Shown one piece after another: positions 1 to 12,200 of a DNA stretch of 64,000 nucleotides (position 1 is the stretch's first letter; every line of letters begins with the position of its first letter). The notes beneath the pieces were generated by a model that searched no databases, was not told the origin of the DNA, and saw only the letters and a program-made list of their open reading frames with translations. This stretch comes from Prochilodus magdalenae (taxonomy: Eukaryota > Chordata > Actinopteri > Characiformes > Prochilodontidae): positions 70,001-134,000 of the forward strand of contig JAMWET010006552.1 in assembly GCA_024036415.1 (NCBI GenBank), given 5' to 3'. Made by a program: the position numbers and the translations under genes.

Positions 1-260
1 CAGCAAGTCTTTGTGATGTATCCAGGGTAATGTCAGCATACCACCAAAAAGGACGAACCTCCACCAGCATCACGTAGTGACCTGGCCGCTATCCTGCAAG
101 AAGAATGGCTTAAACTCCCTCTGACCACTGTGCAGGACTTGTATACGTCATTCCCAAGACGAACTGACGCTGTATTGGCCGCAAAAGGAGGCCCTACACC
201 ATACTAATAAATGATTGTGGTCTAAAACCAGGTGTTTCAGTTTCATTGTCCAACCCCTGT
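1..260 (+). pseudogene. Tc1-like transposase, C-terminal relic
   Basis: The frame ending at TAA 205-207 reads ... SDLAAILQEEWLKLPL ... SFPRRTDAVLAAKGGPTPY, the typical C-terminus of Tc1/mariner transposases (PRR ... AVxxAxGGxTxY). A stop at 28-30 breaks the frame. The bases after it (aataaatgattgtggtc) look like the transposon's 3' end. The element extends left beyond the window. Confidence 0.7.
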
Positions 261-940
261 AAGTTTAAAGTAATTTACAGTCATAGGTCCTTACATACCA
301 AGTCACCAGTGCTAGGTCACTATGTTTTCATAGTAACTCGTTTTCAGACATATAATTAATATTTCAACAGAATCAAATATTATTTGTAAAATATTAAACA
401 GGAGTCATTAGATATGTTGATCTTATGCAGATGTTGATGTCCTGCTGCCAGAAAGCAAGAAATACAGTGCATACTGATGAGAAGTGATTTGATATTCACC
501 CAGTGAGCAAAACTATGAATATCAGCATTTATAAGAACAGGAGGGGTCAAAGTACGATGGAATAAAATCTTCCGTGTCCCAAAGCTTCACTGCTTAGTTG
601 GTTTTCATAGGAGCAAAAAAATCAACTAAGCTTCCAGATCAGACAGTATTCCTAAGGCCCCGGCCTTGAAGACTCTGTGGAACCTGATCTTCTTTTCCAG
701 CAGCGTTCAGTGTGGCTGGTGGCCATAAGAACCTTTTAATGAAGGCAGCTTCTCTGTAAATCTAGATGCTCTGGATCGGAAACAACAACAACCCAGCAAG
801 AGCTTTTCTAACTCAGCTCTACCTGCCATCACTCTAACACACTGGTGGCGGTCCAAAACCAGCCACACACAAACTCAAGCCTCCCCCACCACCACCAGCC
901 CCAGCCCTCCGGAGCGGACCAGTGGTAGGTGGAAAGCTAC
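261..940. other. no gene recognised
   Basis: AT-rich to mixed sequence with no coding frame, RNA gene or repeat that I recognise. Confidence 0.4.
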
Positions 941-944
941 ATAG

Positions 945-1400
945 CTGATAGTTTCAAAGCTGGCGGTTCCAAAGCTGATCATTCCAGAGCTAATATTTCC
1001 AAAACAGAGCTTGTAGTTCCAGAGTCAGCAGTTCCAAAATAAAAGCAGTTCCTTCCAGAGCCAACAGATACCAAGTAAAACTGAAGTTCCAGAGCTGATA
1101 GTTCCAAAGTAGAGCTGATAGTTCCAAAGTAGAGCCGACAGGTCCAGATCTGCCAGTTCCAGATAATAACCCCAAAGCCACTACTTCAGAATCTGATAGT
1201 TCCAGGAAGGACAGCTCCAGAGCTGATAGATGCTGACCCCATAGTTACAAAGCAGTGCTGATTGTTCCAAAGCTAAAAATTCCAGAGTTGATTATTCCAG
1301 AGCCCAAATTCCCAAAGCAAAACTAATATTGGCTCTGCAATTATTCTCTCTGGAACTGTCAGATCTGGAACTATGAGTGCTGGAATCTGCTATAGAACTG
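945..1400. repeat. degenerate 16-18 bp minisatellite
   Basis: Divergent tandem copies of a unit like agctgatagttccaaag / agttccagagctgatag run through the block, mostly on a CCAGAGC / CCAAAGC theme. The small minus-strand frame at 990-1181 is a product of this periodicity. Confidence 0.7.
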
Positions 1401-1426
1401 TGATGATGCAAGTATAGGCTATAGTA

Positions 1427-1430
<4 letters not shown>

Positions 1431-1486
<56 letters not shown>

Positions 1487-1611
1487 ATCTATCTATGTAT
1501 ATGTATATCTATGTGTGTATATATATATATGTGTGTATCTATCTATGTATATGTATATCTATGTGTGTATATATATATATATGTGTGTATCTATCTATGT
1601 ATATGTGTATC

Positions 1612-1688
<77 letters not shown>

Positions 1689-1811
1689 GTGTGTGTATCT
1701 ATCTATGTATATGTGTATCTATGTGTGTATATATATATGTGTGTGTGTATCTATCTATGTATATGTATATCTATGTGTGTATATATATATGTGTGTGTGT
1801 GTATCTATCTA

Positions 1812-1843
<32 letters not shown>

Positions 1844-1845
1844 CA
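1431..1845. repeat. compound TA/TG microsatellite with a tatctatctatgtata minisatellite
   Basis: Runs of (TA)n and (TG)n alternate with about seven copies of a block built from gtatctatctatgtatatg and tctatgtgtgta. Open frames of about 140 residues in all three + frames are due to the repeat. Confidence 0.9.
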
Positions 1846-1919
1846 CTAGAGCAGGAACATTATTGTATGAAGAGGTTCTGTCACTGCACTGTCTAAAATA
1901 GTAACTGTTGTATCTGGCA

Positions 1920-1990
1920 AAAGCGAGAGAGAGAGGGAGAGGAGAAGAAAGGGGGAGAGCAAAAGAGTGAGGGAGAGGGAGAAGGGGTGA
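1920..1990. repeat. purine-rich GA tract
   Basis: About 70 bp of gagagagagggagaggagaag type sequence, almost all purine on the + strand. Confidence 0.7.
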
Positions 1991-2228
1991 GTACATTAAA
2001 TGGATTCTCTTTCTTGGGCTATTAAAATAAACTGAACTCAAATTCATACACAAAGAGGCACTTCAGCAGTTCCAGAGTTCGGCTCGGAGGGTGAAACCCA
2101 AACCCAGGGATGACCTGAATGACCTCTAGCATTAGCTTTGCCTGGCACTCTGAACTCTTCACAGAACACATCTGAAGACATCTGATTTCACCCAAGCTCA
2201 AAGATGTGACTGCTTGTCTGTAAGAACT

Positions 2229-2535
2229 ATTGGCCAATCACAGCTGAGAGGGGGCGTGGCTTTGTGGGATACGGCCGGGAAACTAACTTCCAAGGCCAGT
2301 CCATGTAAAGTCCAGACTCTGCTGTCTACCTGGCAAGTTGGAGTTCTCCTGATGAGGGTCTTGCAGTCTGGAATTTCTGGATATAAGGAGGAAGTCTGAT
2401 GGACGTGATCTTGGAATAATGCTTGGAATAATATTCCTCTCTGGATTACCTTTCTCCAGTATGTTGGCTGAATAGATTTGGAGCAGGAGCGCAGGGAATT
2501 TAGCATCTGCAGTTGGATCATCGTTAGTGCAGTTG
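2229..2535 (+). promoter_or_regulatory. candidate igsf10 promoter and non-coding first exon
   Basis: An ATTGG/CCAAT palindrome lies at 2229-2238, a GC-box (gggggcgtggc) at 2250-2260 and a TATA-like TATAAGG at 2382-2388. About 150 bp on, a strong donor (TTG|gtaagt) at 2536 pairs well with the acceptor ending at 2715. A first exon of roughly 2412-2535, followed by a 180-bp intron and the coding exon at 2716, would explain these signals. The CCAAT and GC boxes are somewhat far from the TATA-like site, so the exact start is uncertain. Confidence 0.35.
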
Positions 2536-2769
2536 GTAAGTTCTTTCTGAATCAGCATCTAGTTTGTTTGTTTGTTTGTTTGTGTAGACTGTTATGTATA
2601 GGCCACGTGTGCATGCGCAGACCCATCAGTCACCCGTTCTCCGTTTGGTCGTGTGTCCTGTAATGGCCTGCAGTCTGTTTTCAGCGGGGTTAAACGTTTC
2701 CTCCCAATTTTCCAGCGCTAAATGGGAAGGTGAGGAGCTGTGAAGCAGTGCACGTGCCAGCCCAGCACC

Positions 2770-2960
2770 ATGCGCGCGGAGTGGCCGTCCCCGCGCTGCA
2801 GCCTCCTCGCGCTCCTCTTGCTTCTGGCTAAGGCGCGCTGGAGCGGCGCGTGTCCCGCATCGTGCGCTTGCTACGTGCCAACGGAGGTGCACTGCACCTT
2901 CCGCTACCTGAGCGCCATGCCCCGCGAGATCCAGCCGGCGGTAGAGAGGATTAACCTGGG
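2770..2960 (+). CDS. igsf10: igsf10 coding exon 1: signal peptide and LRR N-terminal cap
   Basis: It encodes a hydrophobic leader ([12 protein letters not shown]) followed by [15 protein letters not shown], a typical LRR N-cap with four cysteines. The donor is GGG|gtgagc at 2961 and the exon ends two bases into a codon. An in-frame GTG at 2740 would add ten residues, but the ATG at 2770 has the better context (accATG) and puts the leader at the very N-terminus. A strong acceptor (cctcccaattttccag) ends at 2715, so this exon probably begins at 2716 with 54 nt of 5' UTR. Confidence 0.85.
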
Positions 2961-4378
2961 GTGAGCACGCGCTAAAACATTCTCTCCTACTCAGCACTGG
3001 GTTGCCATTTGTCGGTACGCGCAGTGCGTAAAGGTGTCCAGATTTCATCCAGATCCGTGAAATAAAGTCGACTGTGCGTAAAGAAATCGCCTCAGAGAAT
3101 GTGATATCTGTCTGCCGACGTCACGTGTGAATCACCACGATTTTACGCCTAAGTGAATTTTACACGAGCAAATTTAAAACACACGTGCGATTTTATGTAG
3201 CAGTTCATTTTTATAATTCATGTCTAGGAGAAGGCTTCCAGCCTTTATGCCTTAGAATAAAGCATGCAGTCGCGGCACTGCTTTGCTGTTCTTGTTGTTG
3301 ATTGGCCTATGTAAATGAGCTCTGCTTTGATTGGCTGCCATGTACTATTCCGTAGTGGAACACTCTTTACACACAAAACATTCTTTAAACCAACTTAATT
3401 TGATCACGGTCAGTGTTTCCACACAACTAGATTCACCTAGCTATGTTGTTGGAACCACACAAAACCCTTGTGGAACACACACAACTTAATCTGACCACAA
3501 CACACTCACATGCACACGCACACACACGCACATACACACACCCCTGCAGTCTGTTACAACAGCACCCCCACACCACATACACACACACCTGCAGTCTGTT
3601 ACAACAGCACCCCCACACCACACACACACACACCTGCAGTCTGTTACAACAGCACCCCCACACCACACACACACACACCTGCAGTCTGTTACAACAGCAC
3701 CCCCACACCATACACACACACACACACACCTGCAGTCTGTTACAACAGCACCCCCACACCACACACACACACACACACACCTGCAGTCTGTTACAACAGC
3801 ACCCCCACACCACACACACACCCACACACACCTGCAGTCTGTTACAACAGCACCCCCACACCACACATGCACACACACACACACACACTGCCGCATGTTA
3901 CATCAACACCATCACAACACACACACACACAGCCGTCTGTTACATCAGCACCGTCACAACATGCACACAAACACACCTGCAGTCTGTTACATCAGCACCA
4001 TCACAAATACACACACACCTGCAGTCTGTTACATCAGCACCATCACAATACACACACACCTGCAGTCTGTTACATCAGTACCATCACACAATGAACACAA
4101 ACTCACACACACACAGCCGTCTGTTACATCAGCACCGTCACACAATGAACACAAACTCACACACACAGCCGTCTGTTACATCAGCACCATCACAATACAC
4201 ACACACAGCCGTCTGTTACATCAGCACCATCACAATACACACACACCTGCAGTCTGTTACATCAGCACCATCACACAATGAACACAAACTCACACACACA
4301 GTGTCTGTTACATCAGCACCGTCACAACATGCACACACACACACCTGCAGTCTGTTACATCAGTACCCCCACACCACA

Positions 4379-4413
<35 letters not shown>

Positions 4414-5616
4414 ACATGTTACATTAGCAATATCACAACACGTACCCACACATATACTGCAGTCTGTTACATCAGCACAGTCACAACAAAAATACACACA
4501 CACCTGCAGTCTGTTACATTAGCACCCCCACAGTACACCCACACACTGTGGTCAGCTTGTCGAAGTGTTCCGAGCCCATTCGGTGAGGTGCCTAACAGAA
4601 ACATGCCAGATTTTAAGACAGTGCAGACATTCATCACGGTTTACGGGCCTTTTCCTTCACGCACAGAGAATTCTCCTGACTCCCTCAATTCTTCGATGAT
4701 AAGCTCACTGGACAAAAACGAGTTCCCTGTGACCGAAATGTACCTAATAATGTCTAACACCTCCACAAGCACCACTGACAGCTGTGATTGGATTTAGCAT
4801 GGACAGGATGTAGGCCACATCAATGTTCAGACACACTTGCATTACAGAATTGCACAGTTGGGCCAGATTTGGTGGATGCCTTCCCTGGCGTTTTACTGGT
4901 TGTATAAGGGGGGTTTTGCAGGCCAGTCCAGATCTTGAATGTTCATCATACCAAATCAGTCACATGGGGAGCCCTGCGAAGGTGATAACTGTCATCTTGA
5001 AATACAGGGATAGGAATTTAGGTTCCTCTGTAAGATGATGAGCAGAAGGCAAAACCTGGTGATCCAGCAGCTCAGTATAGGAGCTGTGATACCAACGCTA
5101 TACTTTAGTATCTGGTGATACCGATACAGAACTGACCCTGTCTTTGCCCCTGTCTTAATCAGCTGAGCTGTTTGTAATACATTTGTTTGGGTGCACCTTG
5201 ATTAACCAGCCGATCTATCTATATTCTGTTTTCCTAAAGGAGGAAATACAGAGCTCACAACATGACTCAGTTATGCAACACTGCTGTTTCACTATCTGCT
5301 TCATTTTCACACTGCATATCTGATGGGTCAGCACCATCAAACATTCACAATGAGATTTACAGTTTAATTTTCTCCAAAAGTTAAAGCGTTTAGTTAGGAT
5401 AGTTTTGGCTAATGTATCATTTCGGTTTACACTATGTTCCCTTCAATATCCACTCCAGTGATGCCCCAGTGTTTGCCCAGTGTTTGCCCCATACCAATCC
5501 TCAACAGTATATATATATATAGCTCAACAGATTGTGTTACAAATATATATATTAACAATTAATATGTGTATATGTATATATACACAAATATATATATATA
5601 GTTCACAGTCTAGCTG

Positions 5617-5686
<70 letters not shown>

Positions 5687-8600
5687 TTATTTATTTATAA
5701 TTCATCTTGTGCAAGATTATACTATAATACTATAAGGAATACTATAATGTAGTTTAAAATATAAAATATAATATATAACATTTATAATATATAATTTTAT
5801 ATAATATAATACAACTTATATAACATAAACAAATAACAAATTATCAATTCTGGATAATGCCGGATAGTTATTAGTTACTTGCTTGAACGGCCAAGTCCAA
5901 TAAGAGCAGCTGAAGGTTATTATAGCCCCTCTTATACTGGAATGTTGTACTGATTACTCACTACTTTAACTAAGGGTATTAAAGCAGCGAGGAGGTGTGA
6001 GGTATTTATATGCATGCAGTTATTTGGATATTTGTGCTTATTAATGTGAAGTGGATGTAATTAAAACACTCATTCCAGGATATTAATATTAATGTTATTT
6101 TTAGGTACAACAGTCTGTCAGTAATAAGAGAAAATGAGCTGACAGGGCTGGCAAGCTTGGAATTGTTAATGCTGCACAGTAACCTCATCCAAAGCATTGA
6201 AGACAGGGCGTTCCAGCATCTGAAGGCCCTCCAGGTAAAGACTGCTGCATGTTCTCACATTTCTGATGCTTTGCAAGCTAATCAAGTGGAAATTCATGCC
6301 CTGAGGGCTGGATACGGTGAGCAGATGATGGTGAGAGGAAGGTGTGTGCACCAGCTGTTCAGTCTAGGAGACATTACAGGAGACAGCAATCAAAAACAAA
6401 ATCAATTTTGTGTCAGAATAAAAAAAACATTGGCTTTGAGTTGTTAATAAAACCAGCAAAGCTTTGCTGATTAATAGTGACTGTTAGTTTGTGAGGATAA
6501 CTGATGCTGAAGTATGTGTACATGATGGATGTGAATCATGATTTTGCCTTTACCACGCAAAAAATGAAATACAAAGTTTTCTTTGGTTAAAATTGCATCC
6601 ATAATAGAAATGAAAAAACATACCCACAGCATGTAGCAGTAGAACTGTAGTCTTTTTAAAAATAAATAAAAATAGTGAATAAATGCATTTAAATTGGAAG
6701 GGTACTCTTTGTTGCCATATGGCAACAGCATGCAGCAATAGAACTGCCATATCGTCGCTGTCCAAAGAAAAACAGGCATCCCCAAAATGTCAACTTTACA
6801 GGAGAGGCTAAAAACCACATTTAATTTGAATGGAAGTCAATGGAACCGGACGTTTTTCCAAGCAGTTTTGGGCCGTTTCTGTCTTTCCATTCTTCATGAA
6901 ATTTCCTTACAGTGTAAACAGCAGCCCATGTGATCAAAGGAGTCATTAAAGTAAAAGTCAACAAAAATGGAGATACATGTTTTTCATTGGACAGCGACGA
7001 TATGCTTGTCTCTTTTTCAGTTTTTAAGAATAAAAAATATATATTGTCTTCTTAATAGAAATGTCAAAAAAATGCAGAGAAATTAGAAAGGTGCTCGTTG
7101 TTGCCACAGGGCAACCGCATGCAGCAATAAAACTGTGGTCTGTTTTTTTTTTCATTAAAAATTAATAAATAAATACATTTTGGCATCCTACATAGAAATG
7201 TAAAAAAAAGTGCATACAAATTAAGAGGGTACTCGTTGTTGCCACAGGGCAACCGCATGCAGCAATAGAACTGTGGTCTATTGTTTTTTTTTATGTTTTT
7301 TTTTTTTTAATAAATAAATAAATACAAATATGCATCCTGTAATAAAAAGTACATACAAATTAAGAGGGTACTCTTTGTTGCCATAAGGCAACATCGTGCA
7401 GCAGTAGACCTGTAACCAGATTCTTTTAATTAATTAAAGAAATAAGAAATTAAAATGGAATTAGAATCACTGATAAAACTGTCTACTTAGTGTCCAGCAG
7501 AATAGTTTATTCAATTACCCCCATCTCAGACATTGCAGCTTGCCAGTTAGATGCTGTTGCCATATGGCAACAAGTACAGTTTGTTGTTTTGTACAAAACC
7601 CATTATATCTAACCTGGCTCTGTTTACATATGAAAGTAATCTGAAGCTCGTACAGATTGTGTTTACATGTTGTTAAAGCTGTTATGAAGGACTGTTGAAT
7701 TATACTGCCTGGGCTCACTATGTGATCCAAAGTGAAAGTGTCCTTTGATGTGAAATATAAAATTAAGGACAGAATGCAAAATGAAGGCACTCGATCTGAA
7801 TAAAGTACACTATGACACTCGGAAAGGAATTGCCATCTGTCCAGAGCATTGATTTCCATGGATCTAGCCCTCGTGCCCGTTTAAACAGGCTGAACTGATT
7901 ATGTCTTCATGATTTTTCCTCCTCAGGTGCTAAAGATGAGTTACAACAGAGTGAAGGAGCTCCGAAAGGAGACATTTCAGGGCCTGGATAATTTACTACG
8001 TCTCCATATGGACCACAATCGCATTGAATTCATCCATCCAGAAGCTTTCTATGGCCTGACGTCTCTGCAGCTAGTGCACCTCGAGGGCAACCTGCTCCAA
8101 CAAATCCATCCGGACACGTTTATAACTCTGAGACACAGTCAGATATTCAAATTTTCCTCCATCAAGACCATTTACCTGTCCGACAATTTATTGACCACTC
8201 TACCTGCTACTGTGTTCTCCGGCTGTTACCAGCTGGAAAACCTCTTTCTTAATGGGAACCCCTGGACGTGTGACTGTCAGCTTGACTGGTTCGCCAGGTG
8301 GATGAAAAAGAATCCAGGTACGTGCAGCAGGGCACACTGCTTGTTTGATGCATGGAAGGGAGTCACTTTCAATATGGCTTTACTTTAGGAGAGATCCGTA
8401 GAGTAGTGAACAATGGCTCAAGGAAATTTAGGCCTAGCTTTAGTCCACTAGTGCAAATACAGTCATTGTCAGAAGACAGCTGCACAAATAGCTTCACCCA
8501 GAAGGAATCAACCCACAGGAATGGGAATTGATGGGTAGGTTTGTGAGACACGTGAATGATTCACGTTTCACGCTCAGCCGTGCATGTAGCGTAAGCAGGG

Positions 8601-9180
8601 ATCGCTGTACCTGACTGACCCAATGGCCATTCAGCGAGCAGTGATGCCTCCATGAGTCCCCTTAACACCACGTTAACGTCACCAAAGACTGCAACGGGGT
8701 CGTGCCAGACTGTCATGGGGTGACTCAGAATGGCAGCAGGTCATCTTCAGTGACTAGTCCTGCTTTTGTCCTGCTGGAGACGACCAACGGATCCATGTAT
8801 GGAGGCACCGTGCTCAGGACCAAGATGAACGGTCTGCTGTGCCGCATCATACGTCCATCCCTGCCACACATCTGCAGGAACTGTGTGAGAATATACAAGC
8901 TGCCTGGGATATATTATCTCAGGACACCCTCAGGAACCTCCACAGCTCCATGTGTTAGCAAACATGGCAGCCCGACGCCATACTAAAAGTAACTGTAGCT
9001 CAATAAATATCACCCATATCAGTCTAAATGTATCATCAGTTATTGCTCCTGGTAACCTTTATCTTCCTTCCCAATAGCACTGTAATCACACACTTCCTTC
9101 TGGGTGCAGCTATTCCTTTCATAATGAGTGTATATTGTTTCTGTCTCGTCGTCTTTAGTTAATCTGAGTTATGTTTTAGG

Positions 9181-9218
<38 letters not shown>

Positions 9219-12200
9219 TAAGGAAAATAAGTATTTGAACACCCTGCGGCTTTGCAAGTTCTCCCACTTTGAAATCATGGAGGGGTCTGAAATTTTAATC
9301 TTAGGTGCATGTCCACTGTGAGAGACATAATCTAAAAAAAGAATCCGGAAATCACAATGTATGATTTTTTAATAATTTATTTGTGTGTTACTGCTGCAAA
9401 TAAGTATTTAACCCTGTGAAAATAAATGTTAGTATTTGGTACAGTAGCCTTTGTTTGCAATTACAGAGGTCCTGTAGTTTTTCACCAGGGTTGCACACAC
9501 TGCAGCAGAGATTCTGGCCCATTCCTCCACACAGATCTCCTCCAGGTTTCTGGGCTGTCGCTGAAAAACACAGAGTTTGAGCTCCCTCCAAAGATTTTCT
9601 ATCGGGGTTTAGGTCTGGAGACTGGCTAGGCCACTCCAGAACCATGATATGCTTCTTACGGAGCCACTCCTTGGTTATCCTGGCTGTGTGCTTTGGGTCA
9701 TTGTCATGTTGGAAGACCCAGCCACGACCCATCTTCAATGGTCTAACTGAGGGAAGGAGGATTTTTTTTTAGATGATGTCTCTCACAGTGGACATGCACC
9801 CAAGATGAAAATTTCAGACCCCCCTATGATTTCTAAGTGGGAGAACTTGCAAAGTTGCAGGGTGTTTAAATACTTATTTTCCTCACTGTATATATATTAC
9901 AGAGCACACAACTTGCAGAACAAACAAAGAACAAAGTAGTTATAATAGTTATATAATAATAATTAGAACATTTTGTGTTTCCAGGTGTCCTGAAATGCAA
10001 AAGAGACAGAAAGTTTGCTGGAGAGCAGCTCTGCCCTATCTGTGAATCTCCAGTTACATCCAGAGGCAGCAATATGATTCATCTGACAAGTGATGCCTAC
10101 ACATGTTCCAAGCCATGGATTAACCCTCATTTGAAACAGAAGAATATCACTGTAGAGGAGAACAGCTACACCCCAGTTTTCCCAAAGGACTTTATTGCTC
10201 CCATTGGAATGATTGAAATGAACATTACAGACCAGTTCCACAATGATGCCACCATAGCCTGTGTTGTACAAAGACCAACAGGGCTGGAAAACCTGAATGT
10301 AACCCATGGAGTGAAGGGTGAAGACATCACAACGCTCACTGCAAGCGTGGCTACGTCATTAGTCTGCAACATTGACTACGAGCACATTCGTCAGCTTTGG
10401 GGCATTCTGGCCACTTACAGCGATTCTCCAATGACACTTGAGAGGGGGCTCCTACTAACTATGCCACCAGCGATGATCTACAAATACAAGCAAGCCCGGC
10501 CAACTACTGAAGAAATCTTCACAGACATTGAGGCGGATGTTAAGGCGAATCCTGCGTGGCTAATGCAAGGTGTCATTAGCTTACAGCTGGACCGCACTAC
10601 GACCACATACTCAACCCTGCATATCAAGTATTTGTCCAATGTTGAAATGAATATCGAATCGAATAAAGTAAGGAGAGACCGTTACAGCTGGACTATGATC
10701 AAAAGGGACAACCAGACTAAGACAGAGACTTCAGTACTCTCTGGTGGCCTGGCCGAACTGAACTGTGAAACCAACGGTGATCCTAAACCCTCAATAGAAT
10801 GGATATTAGCAGATGGAAGCAAGGTGCGAGCACCATATACAAGCGAAGACCGGAGGATCGTAATAGCAGACAATGGGAAGCTTACTGTAAGAGCAGTAGA
10901 CAGCTCTGATTCTGGTGTCTACCGTTGTATTGCGACAAACTATCTGGATGCAGACGTCCTTTCCTTTAGGGTTACTGTGTTGTCCCCAGATGTTGAGGAG
11001 GAGGAAATCAATGGGGTTCAGCTCATGCGTTCAGTTGGAGACAACTTATTTCTTGATTGTGAATCAACAGGTAGCCCGAAAGCCTCTGTTCAGTGGATAC
11101 TCCCTGACAACACCGTTATGGACAAGTCTTATGGAAACAGGAAGCTCTACCAAAATGGCACCTTGGGAATATACGGACTGACCGAAAGGGACAGGGGATT
11201 TTACAGATGCTTAGCCGCTAATCATCTTGGGGTAGATTTGTTATCCTCCCTTGTAACCATTTCAAATGATGGGTCAAAAAGGATACCGCTGATAGATCTA
11301 GATGGGTCTGGCGATGATCTACAGTCCATCACAGAAGATCCACAGAAGAGTAACAGCCTTTATAGTGAAGATCATTCCAGGGTTAGCCAAGAGTCTAGGA
11401 CAGTTACCTCCGACAGACCATATCTTAGGCTCAGGCCCCCTCTTCGTAGGGGGCCAACAAATAGACGAGGCGGTAGCAGACGCAATGGGTGGACTAGAAG
11501 GGTGTTCGATAAAACATCCAGGAAAGTAGATCCTGAGAAATTAGCAGACTTTATTAAGAGGTCCCAAAACAATAAACTTGGGAATGCTGTAGATGTTGTA
11601 GAGAAGCCAAACGTTGTTGAAGGTGAGACCGGTTCAGGCAATGATGGGATTGAAGGTGGCATGTTCAGTCCGAGTCAAGATCTAGACAATAATCTAAAGC
11701 TAAATCCTGAAAATAACTATGTGGCCACGAATGACCTGCCTGAGAACAATCAGTACAGTCCTGAGACCATCGCAGAAGTAGTAACAGGGCAACCAAACAA
11801 TTTTATGACAACCACAGAACACATAAACACAATGTACCCATACACAGATGCCACCCCACTGCAGGCCAGTGTCACCCTTAGCAATTATGATATCCAGAAA
11901 GATGAGACGACACCCTTTATGGGCTATACTCCCAGCTCTAGTGATAGCAAGTTCTACAGTCCTGGAATCCATACGATCAAGGCTTTAGAACCCGTCACTT
12001 TAAGATTCACAGTTACGGATAGCACAGATGAAATGGAGCTTCACTTTTCTGGGGATACCCTAGAGACTGCAACAGGGGTAATGCCAAATCTATATTCACA
12101 GAGCGTGACACCCATGATGGAGCGGTCCACCCAAAGGGAGAACCCTGTGGTGCATACATCCACAGACCATGAAAGCCAGACCACTTTTACAGCAGTAACA

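Noticed and set aside
1427..1901. Three overlapping + strand frames of about 140 codons rich in Ile, Tyr, Cys and Val
   Set aside because: They are translations of the TA/TG compound microsatellite and differ only by frame.
2740..2769. Upstream GTG start giving ten extra residues before the igsf10 signal peptide
   Set aside because: Eukaryotic initiation at GTG is unlikely, and the ATG at 2770 has a better context and places the leader at the N-terminus.
3433..4522. A 359-codon + frame and 151-codon - frame rich in His/Thr or Cys/Val
   Set aside because: Produced by the CA-rich minisatellite in igsf10 intron 1.
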